Shown one piece after another: positions 42,121 through 52,395 of a stretch of DNA of 64,000 bases (within the stretch, counting starts at the first letter, position 1; every line of letters begins with the position of its first letter). The notes below the pieces were generated by a model. The model ran no database searches and was not told the origin of the DNA. It saw only the letters and a program-made list of their open reading frames with translations. The translations under genes and the position numbers were made by a program. The stretch is taken from positions 124,089,571 through 124,153,570 of the forward strand of contig BTPG01000007.1 in NCBI GenBank assembly GCA_036245525.1. The letters run 5' to 3'. The DNA is from Semisulcospira habei (taxonomy: Eukaryota; Mollusca; Gastropoda; Semisulcospiridae).

Positions 42121-43034
42121 TGTTACGTGGTAGAAACGTGGTCGCAGTATGATATCTCACCAGACGGCACGCACGTAAGGTTCTTTTAAAAAAACCTCAT
42201 TCAGCTGCAATCCGTCACACGTGGCTTAAGGATGTAGACAATACTGGAATAACAGTTCCAACAATATTTTAATTCAGCGATGCAATCTCCACGAAATGCA
42301 TTCACAAATGCACAGACACTGATACAAAGTCTTCTCAGCAAAATGTCCAGACGTTGACACAATGCATCTCTCATACAATGTACATCCCCATTCACTGCAT
42401 AACTCTGTCACTGACAATGAAGCATGATATCTTGCGTAGCACTCTCTCAATGTCAATACACTGCAATTATACAACTGAACCATGTACCGACGCTGTTACA
42501 TCGCAATTTTACAACTGAACAATGTACACACGTGCTTCCTTGCACGATCCTTTTATAGTGGAATGCTTTCCAGAATAATCGAGGAAATTCGTACAACACA
42601 ACCAATCAAATCAAAATATGTAACTAAAACTCCTAAATATCCATGATAAACATTACACTAGAATAGTCCACAAAAATCTGGCTGCTATTTCCAGCCCCTA
42701 TGTTGGGAAATCCCCGTGCGTTACGTCACACAAAAGGAGGCCAGACAGGTCACGACCTTGCCCGCATTCTCTGGAAGGTACACGACTGGAGCACAATACT
42801 GACCGCTAAACTTCACGCGCGCAGTAAACAGTGGTGAATACTCGAGCGGTTTCTAGACTTTTCGGGACTCAACTCCGTGTGTCAAAAGATAATCAATTCC
42901 ACACTACGCGTGAACGAAAGTGAAACTTACTGAAAAGGTACGTGATTCGTAATCATGATAGCTCAAATAAATATTGGATCGTTTCCTACGATTTATGCAT
43001 GCACGCTCTTACAGAACAACACAACCACAATCAA
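42121..43034 (-). repeat. 3' LTR of the Gmr1-like element
   Basis: Nearly identical to 45756-46673 over about 900 bp. The inner end is altered (CCACAATCAAAAAATTAC) beside a poly-C run at 43041-43064 that would be the polypurine tract on the coding strand. Confidence 0.85.
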
Positions 43035-43333
43035 AAAATTACCCCCCCCCCCCCCCCCCCCCCCTTTTAGAACAAAATTTCACAAAAATTTCTTCTCAAA
43101 TCTCAAAAATACGGATGTGGTTGTATTAACCTACACAAAACCACAAATAATAAAAATTTCACATCAAAATAAAATTAAATCAACTACACAAAAATAATTA
43201 ACTCACAGTTCCTTTAAAATGTCCCGAATGAGGATATGTTCCTTTAAACTGTCCTGATGACAGACATGTCCCTTTAATTTCTCATGTACACTGAAATGTT
43301 TCTTTTAAACTGTCCTGGACACAAAATTTTCAT

Positions 43334-43677
43334 TTAAACTGCTCTGCTCAGGTAATCTGCTCCAAAATCCTGCGAACCCTTGATAGACTGTAATTTAATG
43401 TCAAAATTCTGCAAGAACATCGCCCATCTCATGATACGAGAATTTGTAAATTTTGCAGAGTTTACATAGTTCAAGGGCTGATGGTCCGTTTGGAGAACAA
43501 ATGGCACGCCCAAAAGGTATAGTTCGAACCGCCTCACTCCCCAGATGATGGCTAGGCATTCCTTCTCGATGGTGGAGTAGTTTCACTCAGCGCTGGTTAA
43601 CTTTTTGCTGGCATAGCTCACTGGGTGGAGTTTCCCATTATTTTCTTGCATTAATACTGCACCCACTCCTTCGTTGG
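43334..43677 (-). pseudogene. RNase H remnant of the Gmr1-like element
   Basis: NEGVGAVLMQENNGKLHPVS begins the domain; RRFELYLLGVPFVLQTDHQP and GADYLSRAV end it. One frame break lies between 43537 and 43583. The TDHQPLNY motif is typical of gypsy RNase H. Confidence 0.8.
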
Positions 43678-44217
43678 AGATTGTCTTCTGGCATATGTCG
43701 CACGACCTGCAGAATCGGGTGACGTCGCCTCCCATATCAGGCCAGTAGAAGACGGCTCGGATCCTGTCGAGGGTCTTGTTGATTCCCACGTGTCCTCCCA
43801 ATATGGAATCATGGGCCAATTTCATTTCACCTGCATCCTCAGAGGTTCAGGAACTACTACTTGACACACAGGTTTGTCCCCATTGCTGTTGAATATCCGG
43901 TACAGGATATTTTTCCTGGTCTCGAAGGTTATCTCCTTTCCCCTTCGCGTTATGGGCTCGGCCTGACGTCGGAACTTGTCAAGTGTGGAATCGGCCCTCT
44001 GTAGCTCCACCAGCCTGTCCCTATTCACCACGGCTGCTTCCATGCTGTCGGCCACTTTAAAAGGGATGGTTTGATAACTCTTCTTTGCCTGACCTCTCGT
44101 AGTGACAGCACAGGTTTCAGGTCTCCACTCTGGATCTGGATCCACTGGATTTCTGGCACCATCAACATTTCCGATGATGAGGTCGTAGACTAGGGTCTTC
44201 AAGCATAACGCTTTCAC
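43677..44217 (-). pseudogene. Integrase N-terminal region of the Gmr1-like element
   Basis: A linker (VVPEPLRMQVKLAHDSI with one break near 43823) leads into the HHCC zinc finger: HDSILGGHVG ... RFCRSCDICQKT. The DDE core is deleted directly after it. Confidence 0.75.
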
Positions 44218-44229
44218 CTCTCCTATCAG

Positions 44230-44583
44230 CTATGGGGTGTTGACACTAACCTTAGCAAGGGGGATAATTCTTACAGTTCCATCGGCCAAAATGAAGGTCG
44301 TCCACTCCTGTAGCTTCTGGTCTTCAGCTACTAGGTTCTCTCTCACGATGACGCAACTACAACCAGTGCCTCTCAACACTCTCACTGATGCTTTGCTGAC
44401 GAATCCTGACACCACCGGCATGTTCGGCACTTCATTCTCAGGCAGCGCGATGTATGAGACTGGTAAAAATGTAGCCCCATCTCCTACTGGGATGCGTCCA
44501 TTTTTTCTGAAAGATTCAATCAGCTCTGGTGTAGCCTGCCTTTCTCTATACTCAAAGTCACTGGATGATGTCACAAAACTCAC
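44230..44583 (-). pseudogene. Aspartic protease remnant of the Gmr1-like element
   Basis: The active-site loop reads VLRGTGCSCVIVR where a functional retroviral-type protease has D-T/S-G; the catalytic Asp is lost. The ILADGTVRIIPLAKV strand follows, as in related elements. Confidence 0.65.
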
Positions 44584-44639
44584 ATCATTGGCTAATACAG
44601 TAGCGGCTCTGTGTTGAGACGTGGTACTGCTTCTGCCTG

Positions 44640-45673
44640 CTATCCCGCGATCTTGGTTGCATCTTCTGATGTTGTCGCCTCAGGAACCTCTTTAGAAGGA
44701 CTCCGTATCGCTTTGTGACCTTTCTTTCCACAGAGAAAACATGTCAGGTTCTCCACTGGCTTGTATTTCGGGGTGTCTCTGACATTGTGGATTTCCTCTG
44801 CTGGTACAGACACACGCTGCAGCTTACTGGACCCGAACTTCATGTTGTGGGCGTCAACGTATCTTTGAGCGAAGTCTGCCAGAGCCTTCAGGGACTGGTC
44901 CTTTTGCTCCCTGAGTTGAGCGGCCAGTTCCTTAGAACATGCATTGAAGACTTGTTCATTGATGATGAGGTCACACAGGTCCTGGTACTCTTTGTTTAAG
45001 CCAACCAGCTCTATCCATTTCTCCAGGTAGCTCCTGATTCTCTCAATGAATAAGCCGGGTGTTTCTCCTTCTTCAAGCTTGCAGTTCTGAAATCGTCACC
45101 TGTAACCCTCTTCAGTGAAGTCGTACTGTCTCAGCAGGACGGCTTTCAACTGAGCATAATCTTCGGCTTCTTCTCTTGGTAAGCGAGTATAAAATTCAAG
45201 CGCTTTGCCAGTTAGAAGTGCACTCAGCCTGATAGCCCAAGTTTCTTGTTTCCAGTTATTACTGCTTGCGAAGCGCTCGAATCGCTCTAGGTAAGCGTCC
45301 ATCTTATCTGAGTTTTCTGCGAAAGGTGGTAGCTTTGGCGCACGGGCGGTTTGCTCTCTGCTGGCTAATGCTGTTGCTTCAGAAACTCTCTGGCTCTGTG
45401 CCTCTATATTCATCTGCTTCAGATGAATTTTGTGTTGTCACTGTCTCTCCGCCTCACTTCGCTGTTTTTCTTCTTCTTCTGCTTGGATTTCGAATTTCCT
45501 GATTTCACGCTCTTTAGCTCTTTCTTCTCTCTCCCATCTCTCCTTTTCTTCTCTCTCTCTCGTCTCTTTTCTTCGTTCTTCTCCCTCTCCTTTACGAACT
45601 CGAGGAGTTGAGCTCCTTCGAGTCCACATTCCTTTCCAATTCTCAGGAATGTTTCAATCTGCGATGTCGCCAT
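44640..45673 (-). pseudogene. Gag of the Gmr1-like element
   Basis: N-terminus MATSQIETFLRIGKECGLEG, a highly charged coiled-coil stretch, then a capsid-like domain (KLPPFAENSDKMDAYLERFE ... LTGKALEFYTRLP) and a zinc knuckle CFLCGKKGHKAIRS whose last Cys is missing. Breaks: a frameshift near 45415 and a TGA near 45097, where CGA is likely ancestral. Confidence 0.75.
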
Positions 45674-45755
45674 CTCTGCTTTTCACTGCTGGTTGTTTTC
45701 TCCTGCTACCCTTTCCACTGAACCAACTGAAGAGGTCCCGTCGGAGGTGCCCAAA

Positions 45756-46673
45756 TGTTACGTGGTAGAATCGTGGTCGCAGTATGATATCACACCAGAC
45801 GGCACACACGTAAGGTTCTTTTAAAAAAACCTCATTCAGCTGCAATCCGTCACACATGGCTTAAGGATGTAGACAATACTGGAGTAACAGTTCCAACAAT
45901 ATTTTAATTCAGCGATGCAATCTCCACGAAATGCGTTCACAAATGCACCAACACTGATACAAAGTCTTCTCAGCAAAATGTCCACACGTTGACACAATGC
46001 GTCGCTCATACAATGTACATCCCCATTCACTGCATAACTCCGTCACTGACAATGCAGCACGATATCTTGCGTAGCGCTCTCTCAATGTCAATACACTGCA
46101 ATTATACAACTGAACAATATACCGACGCTGTTACATCGCAATTTTACAAATGAACAATACACACGTGCTTCCTAGCACGATCCTTTTATAGTGGAATGCT
46201 TTCCAGAATAATCGAGGAAATTTGTACAACACAACCAATCAAAACAAAATACGTAACTAAAACTCCTAAATATCCATGATAAACATTACACTAGAATAGT
46301 CCACAAAAATCTGGCTGCTATTTCCAGCCCCTATGTTGGGAAATCCCCGCGCGTTACGACGTCACACAAAAGGAGGCCAGACAGGTCACAACCTTGCCCG
46401 CATTCTCTGGAAGGTACACGACTGGGGCACAATACTGACCGCTAAACTTCACATGCGCAGAAAACAGTGGTGAATACTCGAGCGGTTTCTAGACTCTTCG
46501 GGACTCAACTCCATGTGTCAAAAGATAATCAATTCTGCACTACGCGTGAACGAAAGTGAAACTTACTGAAAAGGTACGTGATTCGTAATCTTGATAGCTC
46601 AAATAAATATTGATCGTTTCCTACGATTTATGCATGCACGCTCTCACAGAACAACACAACCACAATTGTAACA
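45756..46673 (-). repeat. 5' LTR of the Gmr1-like element
   Basis: 918 bp, TGTTAC...GTAACA. The adjoining internal sequence on the coding strand, TTTGGGCACCTCCGACGGG, is the expected place of a primer-binding site; the matching tRNA was not identified. Confidence 0.85.
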
Positions 46674-46764
46674 GTGACATTCAAACTTCGTATTTTAATG
46701 TTAATTGTTAGCCCTTTTGTCCAGCACTATTGCAACACACTAACAGCATTCATAAAGGAACTAT

Positions 46765-46981
46765 TCCAAACTATTAACTCATTCAGCCCGGCGCACATAT
46801 TTCCCAAATTTTGGAGGTGTCATCTAACGACTATGCACCTGTTGCAGGAGATGGATTGACCATATTCAAGGGCAGTGCCAGATTAGCTTGGCACAGATAG
46901 GTGCCAAGCTAATCTGGCACTACCCGTGAATTATGGTCGACCCACCTAATGCTGTAATGCATCAGGGATGAATGGGTTAAC
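46765..46981. repeat. Palindromic repeat, family B1, copy 3
   Basis: ATTAACTCATTCAGCCCGGC at one end, GGGATGAATGGGTTAA at the other. Core arms are GTGCCAGATTAGCTTGGCAC and GTGCCAAGCTAATCTGGCAC. Confidence 0.85.
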
Positions 46982-47043
46982 CATATAATGCCTGGAGTAG
47001 ACTGCTTTAACAGAGGATACGCCTCCACTTCCCTATCTAGAAT
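46982..47043 (-). other. Possible isolated exon-like segment
   Basis: On the minus strand a TTTTCCTTTCAG acceptor is followed by 62 open bases reading ILDREVEAYPLLKQSTPG and then ATG|GTTAAC. The would-be donor lies on the edge of a palindromic repeat. No partner exon or homology is recognised. It may be chance or a fragment of an unknown gene. Confidence 0.15.
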
Positions 47044-48236
47044 CTGAAAGGAAAAAGTCAGTTAACAGTTTGCTAGGAAAACGATGTAAAACATGCTAAA
47101 AGCCTCACAAAATAGAAACCTCTTTAAGTGAACTTTGGACTGGTACACTGTGAGCAAATTCCGCAGTTCGGTTGGCACTTAAATGGCAGCGAGTTCCAGA
47201 CACTTAGTTTTAAAAAGGTGAAAGAATGCTCACCGACAGTCATGTTCCTTGGGATTTTTGAACATTTTTCACTGGAGGAACGGAGGGTGCATGGTGGCTG
47301 ATAAATAAATACACAGCTTGACCGAAAGGTATGGTGGTAGACTCAGAGACCCATCAAAATGCTGATAAGCAAAAATCGCTATTTTGTACTGGCAGCATCA
47401 TTCAATGATTCATGGGCATCCACTTCAGCAGGGCATAACATTAGTGCCAATCAGCTTTTCTAACTGTACATCTGTACTAAATTACCAATGCAAAGCTGCT
47501 ATTCTGGATTTTACCCCCACACAACACATACCCAAAAGAAAATTAGAAAGAATTAATCAACCTACAAAATCTACAGTCCTCTTGGTCATCAGAACACAAC
47601 TGGTTACCCCAAGGCACACCCCCTCCTTGGCTACTTGTAATGTTGGTCAATAAAACTAAAAGCATGCACGTAGGCATAACGTTGGCATAACCAAGAATGT
47701 TATTCTCTGAATTTCATGCCGCAAGTAACCACGCTGAATCTCGGAACTGGACATCGATGGCAGACAGACAATGATAAAAAAAAAAGAGTACTGATCAATA
47801 ACTTAAACAATGAGTTAGTTACCGAAACTTTTGTCCCATTGGCAGGAAATTCAGGGCCAACATGCTTGCATTATATATTAGTGCAGTTGATGACCTTTCT
47901 TTTATTGCCACGAGTGACCCTTTTCCACACACCTGCCATTCCCACCCATCGTTGAATTATTTCCTCCTTAAGCATAATTTGTGATTGGGTGTTTGTGTAC
48001 CACCCAGATAATCAGTTGTTTGTTGTTCACTTGTTGCTTTTTTTTTTCTTTTTCTTTTTTTGGAGGGGGGGGGGGGGGGCTGGTGCTTATAAAATTGATG
48101 GCACTTTAAATACAGTTAAAGTAGCAACCCTGTACATTGTTGCTGTCAAAAATATATCTGTGAATCATAGTCATAACTCCCCCATCCCAAGCCTCACCCG
48201 TCCAACTACATTCAGCCAAAGAAATTATATTTTGAT
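47044..48236. other. Unassigned intergenic sequence
   Basis: No convincing gene or RNA. A T-rich run followed by a G-run of about 16 lies at 48030-48080. Flanks suggest old repeat material. Confidence 0.4.
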
Positions 48237-48540
48237 TAGAATGCTTTTGATAAACGTGATTGAACTGCACACTGGCAAAACAAAAGAAATGATTGTGGAA
48301 TTTAGACAGAAACAGTCCTCTTCACCTTTTGTGATCAATAGTGAAATCATTGAAACTGTCCAGAACTTTACGTTTCTTGGCACAACCCTGTCATGTGACC
48401 TCAAGTTCCCACTTAAAACACTCGCCTCATCCAAAAAGCACAGCAGCGCTTGTTCTTCCTGCGACGTTTGAAAAGTTTCAGTCTCAGTGCCCACATGTTG
48501 ATGCAATTTCGTGATAATGCCCTCATAGGGAAATCACTGT
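48237..48540 (+). pseudogene. LINE reverse-transcriptase C-terminal fragment
   Basis: Reads KTKEMIVEFRQKQSSSPFVI, then ETVQNFTFLGTTLSCDLKFP and, after a frameshift, QQRLFFLRRLKSFSLSAH. This pattern is typical of the post-RT region of CR1/L2-like LINEs. No catalytic domain remains. Confidence 0.7.
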
Positions 48541-49946
48541 CAGGACAATGTCAGGAAAGTCCTGACGTGCTATAGGCAATAACAGCAAGTCTTGCCATCA
48601 CCGTTGGAAACCGCTAACCAGAATCTGTTTTTGTTCATTTCCAAAGAGGAAAAAACATGAAGAAAAACATGTTAAAACACTACTTCGCTATCTGAAGGCT
48701 AGTCTATCTTCTTAAGATGGCGGATGACGCGCCAACACTGCTAGGCAACGCTGGGAACTTTCCGAGTCCCATGAGGTTTTCCAACTTTTACCATCAGGGC
48801 GTAGGTACAGGTCCATCAGTACCAGGACCAGCAGATTCCGTAACAATTTTTTCCCTTTGGCTGTTCGCGCTCTCTCTGATCAGCCGGACTGGTTGGAGAG
48901 AGCGCGAGCGGCGAGTGAGAACTTGTTGAAATGTGTACAGTCAGCTTATAACTGAATCAGTGAGGCGTGCCTGTTCACCATGTTTACCTTAATAGACATA
49001 GACATTTATTCACCAAGTAAAAACTAAACGTTACAAGGATTTTTGTGTGTCATGGCGACAGTAAAATACATCCTCACTTGTAGGGCTGCACATGCATTCA
49101 TCATGTCATACACTCAGTTGGCGATCGTCCTGCATACAGCACTAAGGATAGATAAACACAACATTTCCACACAAATCACTATGACTTAATCAGTCATATG
49201 TCACGATCATGGAATCACGTTGTTCCATGGGTGGTGATGAACTGAGGACAGCTTCTGGAAAGAAACTGCATCTGAATCGAGAGGTTCTGGCTTTCAAAGC
49301 ACGAAACCGCCGGCCAGAGGGCAGAAGCTCGAAGAGAAGATTGGCTAGGTGTGACAGATCGCGAACGATCACCAGTATTTTCTTAGTATTTAGCATGAAA
49401 ATCATATTTTAGAGTTTACTCTGTGTGTGTGTGTGTCTGTGTGTGCATTATTTTAGTCTTAGTAACTGACATCAAGACAAATTCCGATGTTTTTATTGTG
49501 TTTTTTTTTTTTTTTACATGGAAACATATATAATGGCAATAAACTATGTTATTGTTCTTCTCAATACACCTTGCCTTCACACGAAACTCAGACTTCTTTG
49601 GCAATCGACGTAATATTACACTAGAAACTTTGTGAATCAAGCAAATTAATCGTACCAAAGTTCCAATAAACTATGTTCCATTTTGATGTCTGCAGTCTCC
49701 GTTTAAAATTTTCCGCGAAAACTGGCTTCCGGTCAAGACTGTGCAAAAACTAAAATTAAAATAATGTTTCTAACAGCTACACAAAAAATATGATTGATCA
49801 CTGAAATATATAATACGCATGCAAATTGTACAATAATGTTGTTGATATTTTAGAAACATCGAAATGATTTTACCTCTTGAATATAAGTGCAGGAAATGCA
49901 AATATACAGATCCACTTCCGTGAAGGGGTACTACTCGTGAAACAAA
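48541..49946. other. Unassigned region upstream of the plus-strand gene
   Basis: Possible LINE 3' debris near 49.24-49.36 kb and a GT microsatellite near 49425-49445. The promoter of the gene starting at 49947 should lie in the last few hundred bases, but no TATA box or CpG cluster stands out. Confidence 0.35.
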
Positions 49947-51839
49947 ATGGAGCACAAGTCGAAATACAAACACGCGGCTAGCAGCGTCCAAGGATTAAGA
50001 TCCAAACAAAGAAAAACGCACATTGGTAATTATAGGGCCTTGCACCAAAAACACGTTGATGTCTGCGCTAATCATACTGTTTCCGGAGTATCGCCAGCCC
50101 CAAAATGATTACTCACTGAACTCTGTAACCTTCAATTAGAATCTCTCTTTTTTCCAAGTTTTTATTTAAAGAGTTATCCTTTGAAAACATCTACAAACTC
50201 CCTAGTCGTGCATAGGCTGATTAATCGGGGTAACAAGAGTTCGTACAATAGAACTTAAATGTGTTTCAGTTTGTTTTCAAACCATATGCCAGGCTTGCAA
50301 AAGCTTGCTTGATGTGATCGACAGTTTATCCCATTTTAAGCCTACACTTATGTGATCCCAATGAAAGAAAATTTGTCGGCCAGACTGACACAATAAAGTT
50401 CTTGAATTGAATTGTATTCTCAGTTTCATTGCTGATGAAATAGATTACACTGAGCTGCAGTAGTCATGCATGTTTAAACTTAAAGAGACCTGCTTCTTCC
50501 AGTAAAGGGTTAATAATTTGGAGTGCTGCATTACCTGTATAAGTGTTTTTAGTATGTATTACAACAATGCTGCTTAAAAAGACTGACGTACGAGATTTGA
50601 AAGTTGTAAAATGAAAGAGTTCTCTGCTCATTTATCATTTGCAGTGCAGGGGAGTTCCCCCAAAATGTACCTGTTGGGGCAATAGAAAACCTCTGTGTTA
50701 CATGTGCCTAGATTGAAGGTTAACATAATATTAACAGCATCATAATTGACAACATTTAGAGGCAATTGAATCAGCCAATTTTAGCAATCAATGCCCGCCC
50801 CGGCTGATTGCTTAAAGTAAAAGTGTTAGGTCATCTCTGATGTCTCTTTTAGTTTAACCACTGAGGCTAAAACTAAAAGCTTCACATTTGTATACTGCCA
50901 TATGCAAGCTACATTATAGTACTTACAGATAAGGATTTAAACCAATGGCTTTAGTTCAAGCCTGGTGCCAGAATAGCTTGGCGATAAGAGGCGCCAAGCT
51001 ATTCTAATTCTGGCACTACCCTTGAACTATTTTAGTCAAACTTATTTCACACACTGGTGTATTCCAAATGATAAGGGTAAAAAAAAACAACTGTCCTTTT
51101 GGTTCATTTGAAATACTACTCAGGGATGCAACTAGGCGTCGGACATCAGTTATAGTCCGATTGCAGGGCTAAAATGTCCCAGTAATGTAGTGTGTGCGAG
51201 AAGGTCAAATGCCCTGTTATAACTGCCTTGAAGTTGCCTATATCCGGTCACTTTTCTGTTGTCTTGGAGTAATATTTTACGTAGCACAATAGCAGTCTGC
51301 ATTGCAGGCAGTTACCACGCATGAAACACTATCTTATGTGTATCTCTGTATTAGTACTACATGTATTACTATGCTGGCTCTTTGTCATCAGCCATTCTTT
51401 GCCCTTCCTGTCGTTTTATGTCAATGACACAACACTTGTGTCTTGTTTTATTTTTGGTCCATGATATCACATAAATTTATACAAGAATATTATTCCTGGA
51501 TGACCGACAATACTGACGAGCAAAATAAATGCAACATCATTTAAGATGACTTAAATGATGTTGCATTTCTTTTGCTCATCTATATAAAATTTCTAGACAG
51601 TGGAAATACCTAATTCATGTTGGTGAACCCAGGGCATTTGATCCATGTGTGGGAATGTCTAGTTTCATCCCTGACTACATGCTTTGTAATTGTAGTGTTT
51701 AAAAATGTACTTGAGGGACTGAGATTGTTCTCTTTATGTTACAGAAATTCGGAAGAGTAAACGTGACCGTAAGTTTAATGCCAAGAGAGTTCGCCTTGAA
51801 GAAGCAGAAAAGGAAGAGCCAAATGTTTCTCTGGAAGAG
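49947..51839 (+). CDS. Importin-beta-binding-like N-terminus of an unidentified host gene (exons 1-2)
   Basis: Exon 1 (49947-50025) begins with ATG in a good context (ACAAAATGG) and ends phase 1 at a GTAATT donor. Exon 2 (51745-51839) follows a TTATGTTACAG acceptor, supplies the two missing codon bases and ends phase 0 at GTAGGA. The joined peptide is short, basic then acidic: MEHKSKYKHAASSV at the start, then LRSKQRK, IRKSKRDRKFNAKRVRLEE and EKEEPNVSLEE. The spacing of basic clusters resembles the importin-beta-binding helix of importin-alpha and TMCO6-type proteins, but assignment is tentative. Intron 2 contains the nested hAT-like/LINE/DIRS C insertion. No later exon was recognised before 64 kb. 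Confidence 0.5.
50855..51080. repeat. Palindromic repeat, family B2, copy 3
   Basis: GTGCCAGAATAGCTTGGCGA ... GAGGCGCCAAGCTATTCT, with a duplicated ATTCT, and outer ends ACTGAGGCTAAA and GATAAGGGTAAAA. It lies in intron 1 of the plus-strand gene. Confidence 0.82.
51518..51577. repeat. 60-bp near-perfect isolated palindrome
   Basis: Arms of 28 nt (GAGCAAAATAAATGCAACAT running to CATTTAAG) around ATGA, with one mismatch. Unlike families A-C, so a separate hairpin. Confidence 0.85.
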
Positions 51840-52121
51840 GTAGGATTTTTGTAGAGGTCAGCATGGGCTACCATTATATATGGAGTTTCATGTCACCCAA
51901 AGCTTTTCAAGTTGCCATGGGCAACAGGGGACCCTTTTCATCACCCCTGCATGGTGCATCAGGATGGTGCAACATCAAAGTGTTGCTTAAATTCATTTCA
52001 TGGGTGACAGTCTTTAGTCCTTGAGACTAGTTCAGCTTTTGCAAAATCTCAGAAAGCTGAATTTCAGCTTTTTTGTTCAGATAGAACAGTTCCTCAGACA
52101 GCCTGTTGCACAAGATGATCT

Positions 52122-52187
52122 GCAAGAGGCTTGAATTCTCATGAGCCTCTGCATCCGCCAGGGCTCCTGAGAATTTATGTTTCTTGC
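52122..52187. repeat. Palindromic hairpin repeat, family A, copy 7 (AATTC subtype)
   Basis: GCAAGAGGCTTGAATTCTCA on the left and CTGAGAATTTATGTTTCTTG on the right: GAATTC replaces GATCC, and the opposite arm changes to match. Confidence 0.78.
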
Positions 52188-52395
52188 TGGCCATGGATTA
52201 CATGACATAGTTAGTCTGTGGACCATTTTCAGTTATTTCAGTTTTTCATGTCACCCATGTGAATTATAAGGCCTATTTTGTATGGCTAAAACTTGTTAGA
52301 GGTCATTCCTAAAAGTAGGTCAGGCATTGGCATAGCTGCCAACCCTCCCGATTTTTTCGGGAATTTCCCGATTTTTTTTCAAGTCCCTTACTTAC

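Larger units (their letters stand above)
42121..46673 (-). mobile_element. Decayed Ty3/gypsy LTR retrotransposon, Gmr1-like domain order
   Basis: LTRs start TGTTACGTGG and end GTAACA (complete in the right copy), flanked by GCGAC (42116-42120) and GTGAC (46674-46678), a 5-bp duplication with one change. On the minus strand the order is gag, protease, integrase zinc domain, then RNase H; in ordinary gypsy elements integrase comes last. The integrase core and reverse transcriptase are missing between CDICQKT and ISNEGVGAVLM, so a deletion joined them. Gmr1-group elements have integrase before RT, which fits. Confidence 0.82.

Noticed and set aside
48717..48929. ATGGCGGATGACGCG start with 70 codons
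   Set aside because: Attractive start context, but no donor site in frame and no recognisable protein; kept as unassigned.
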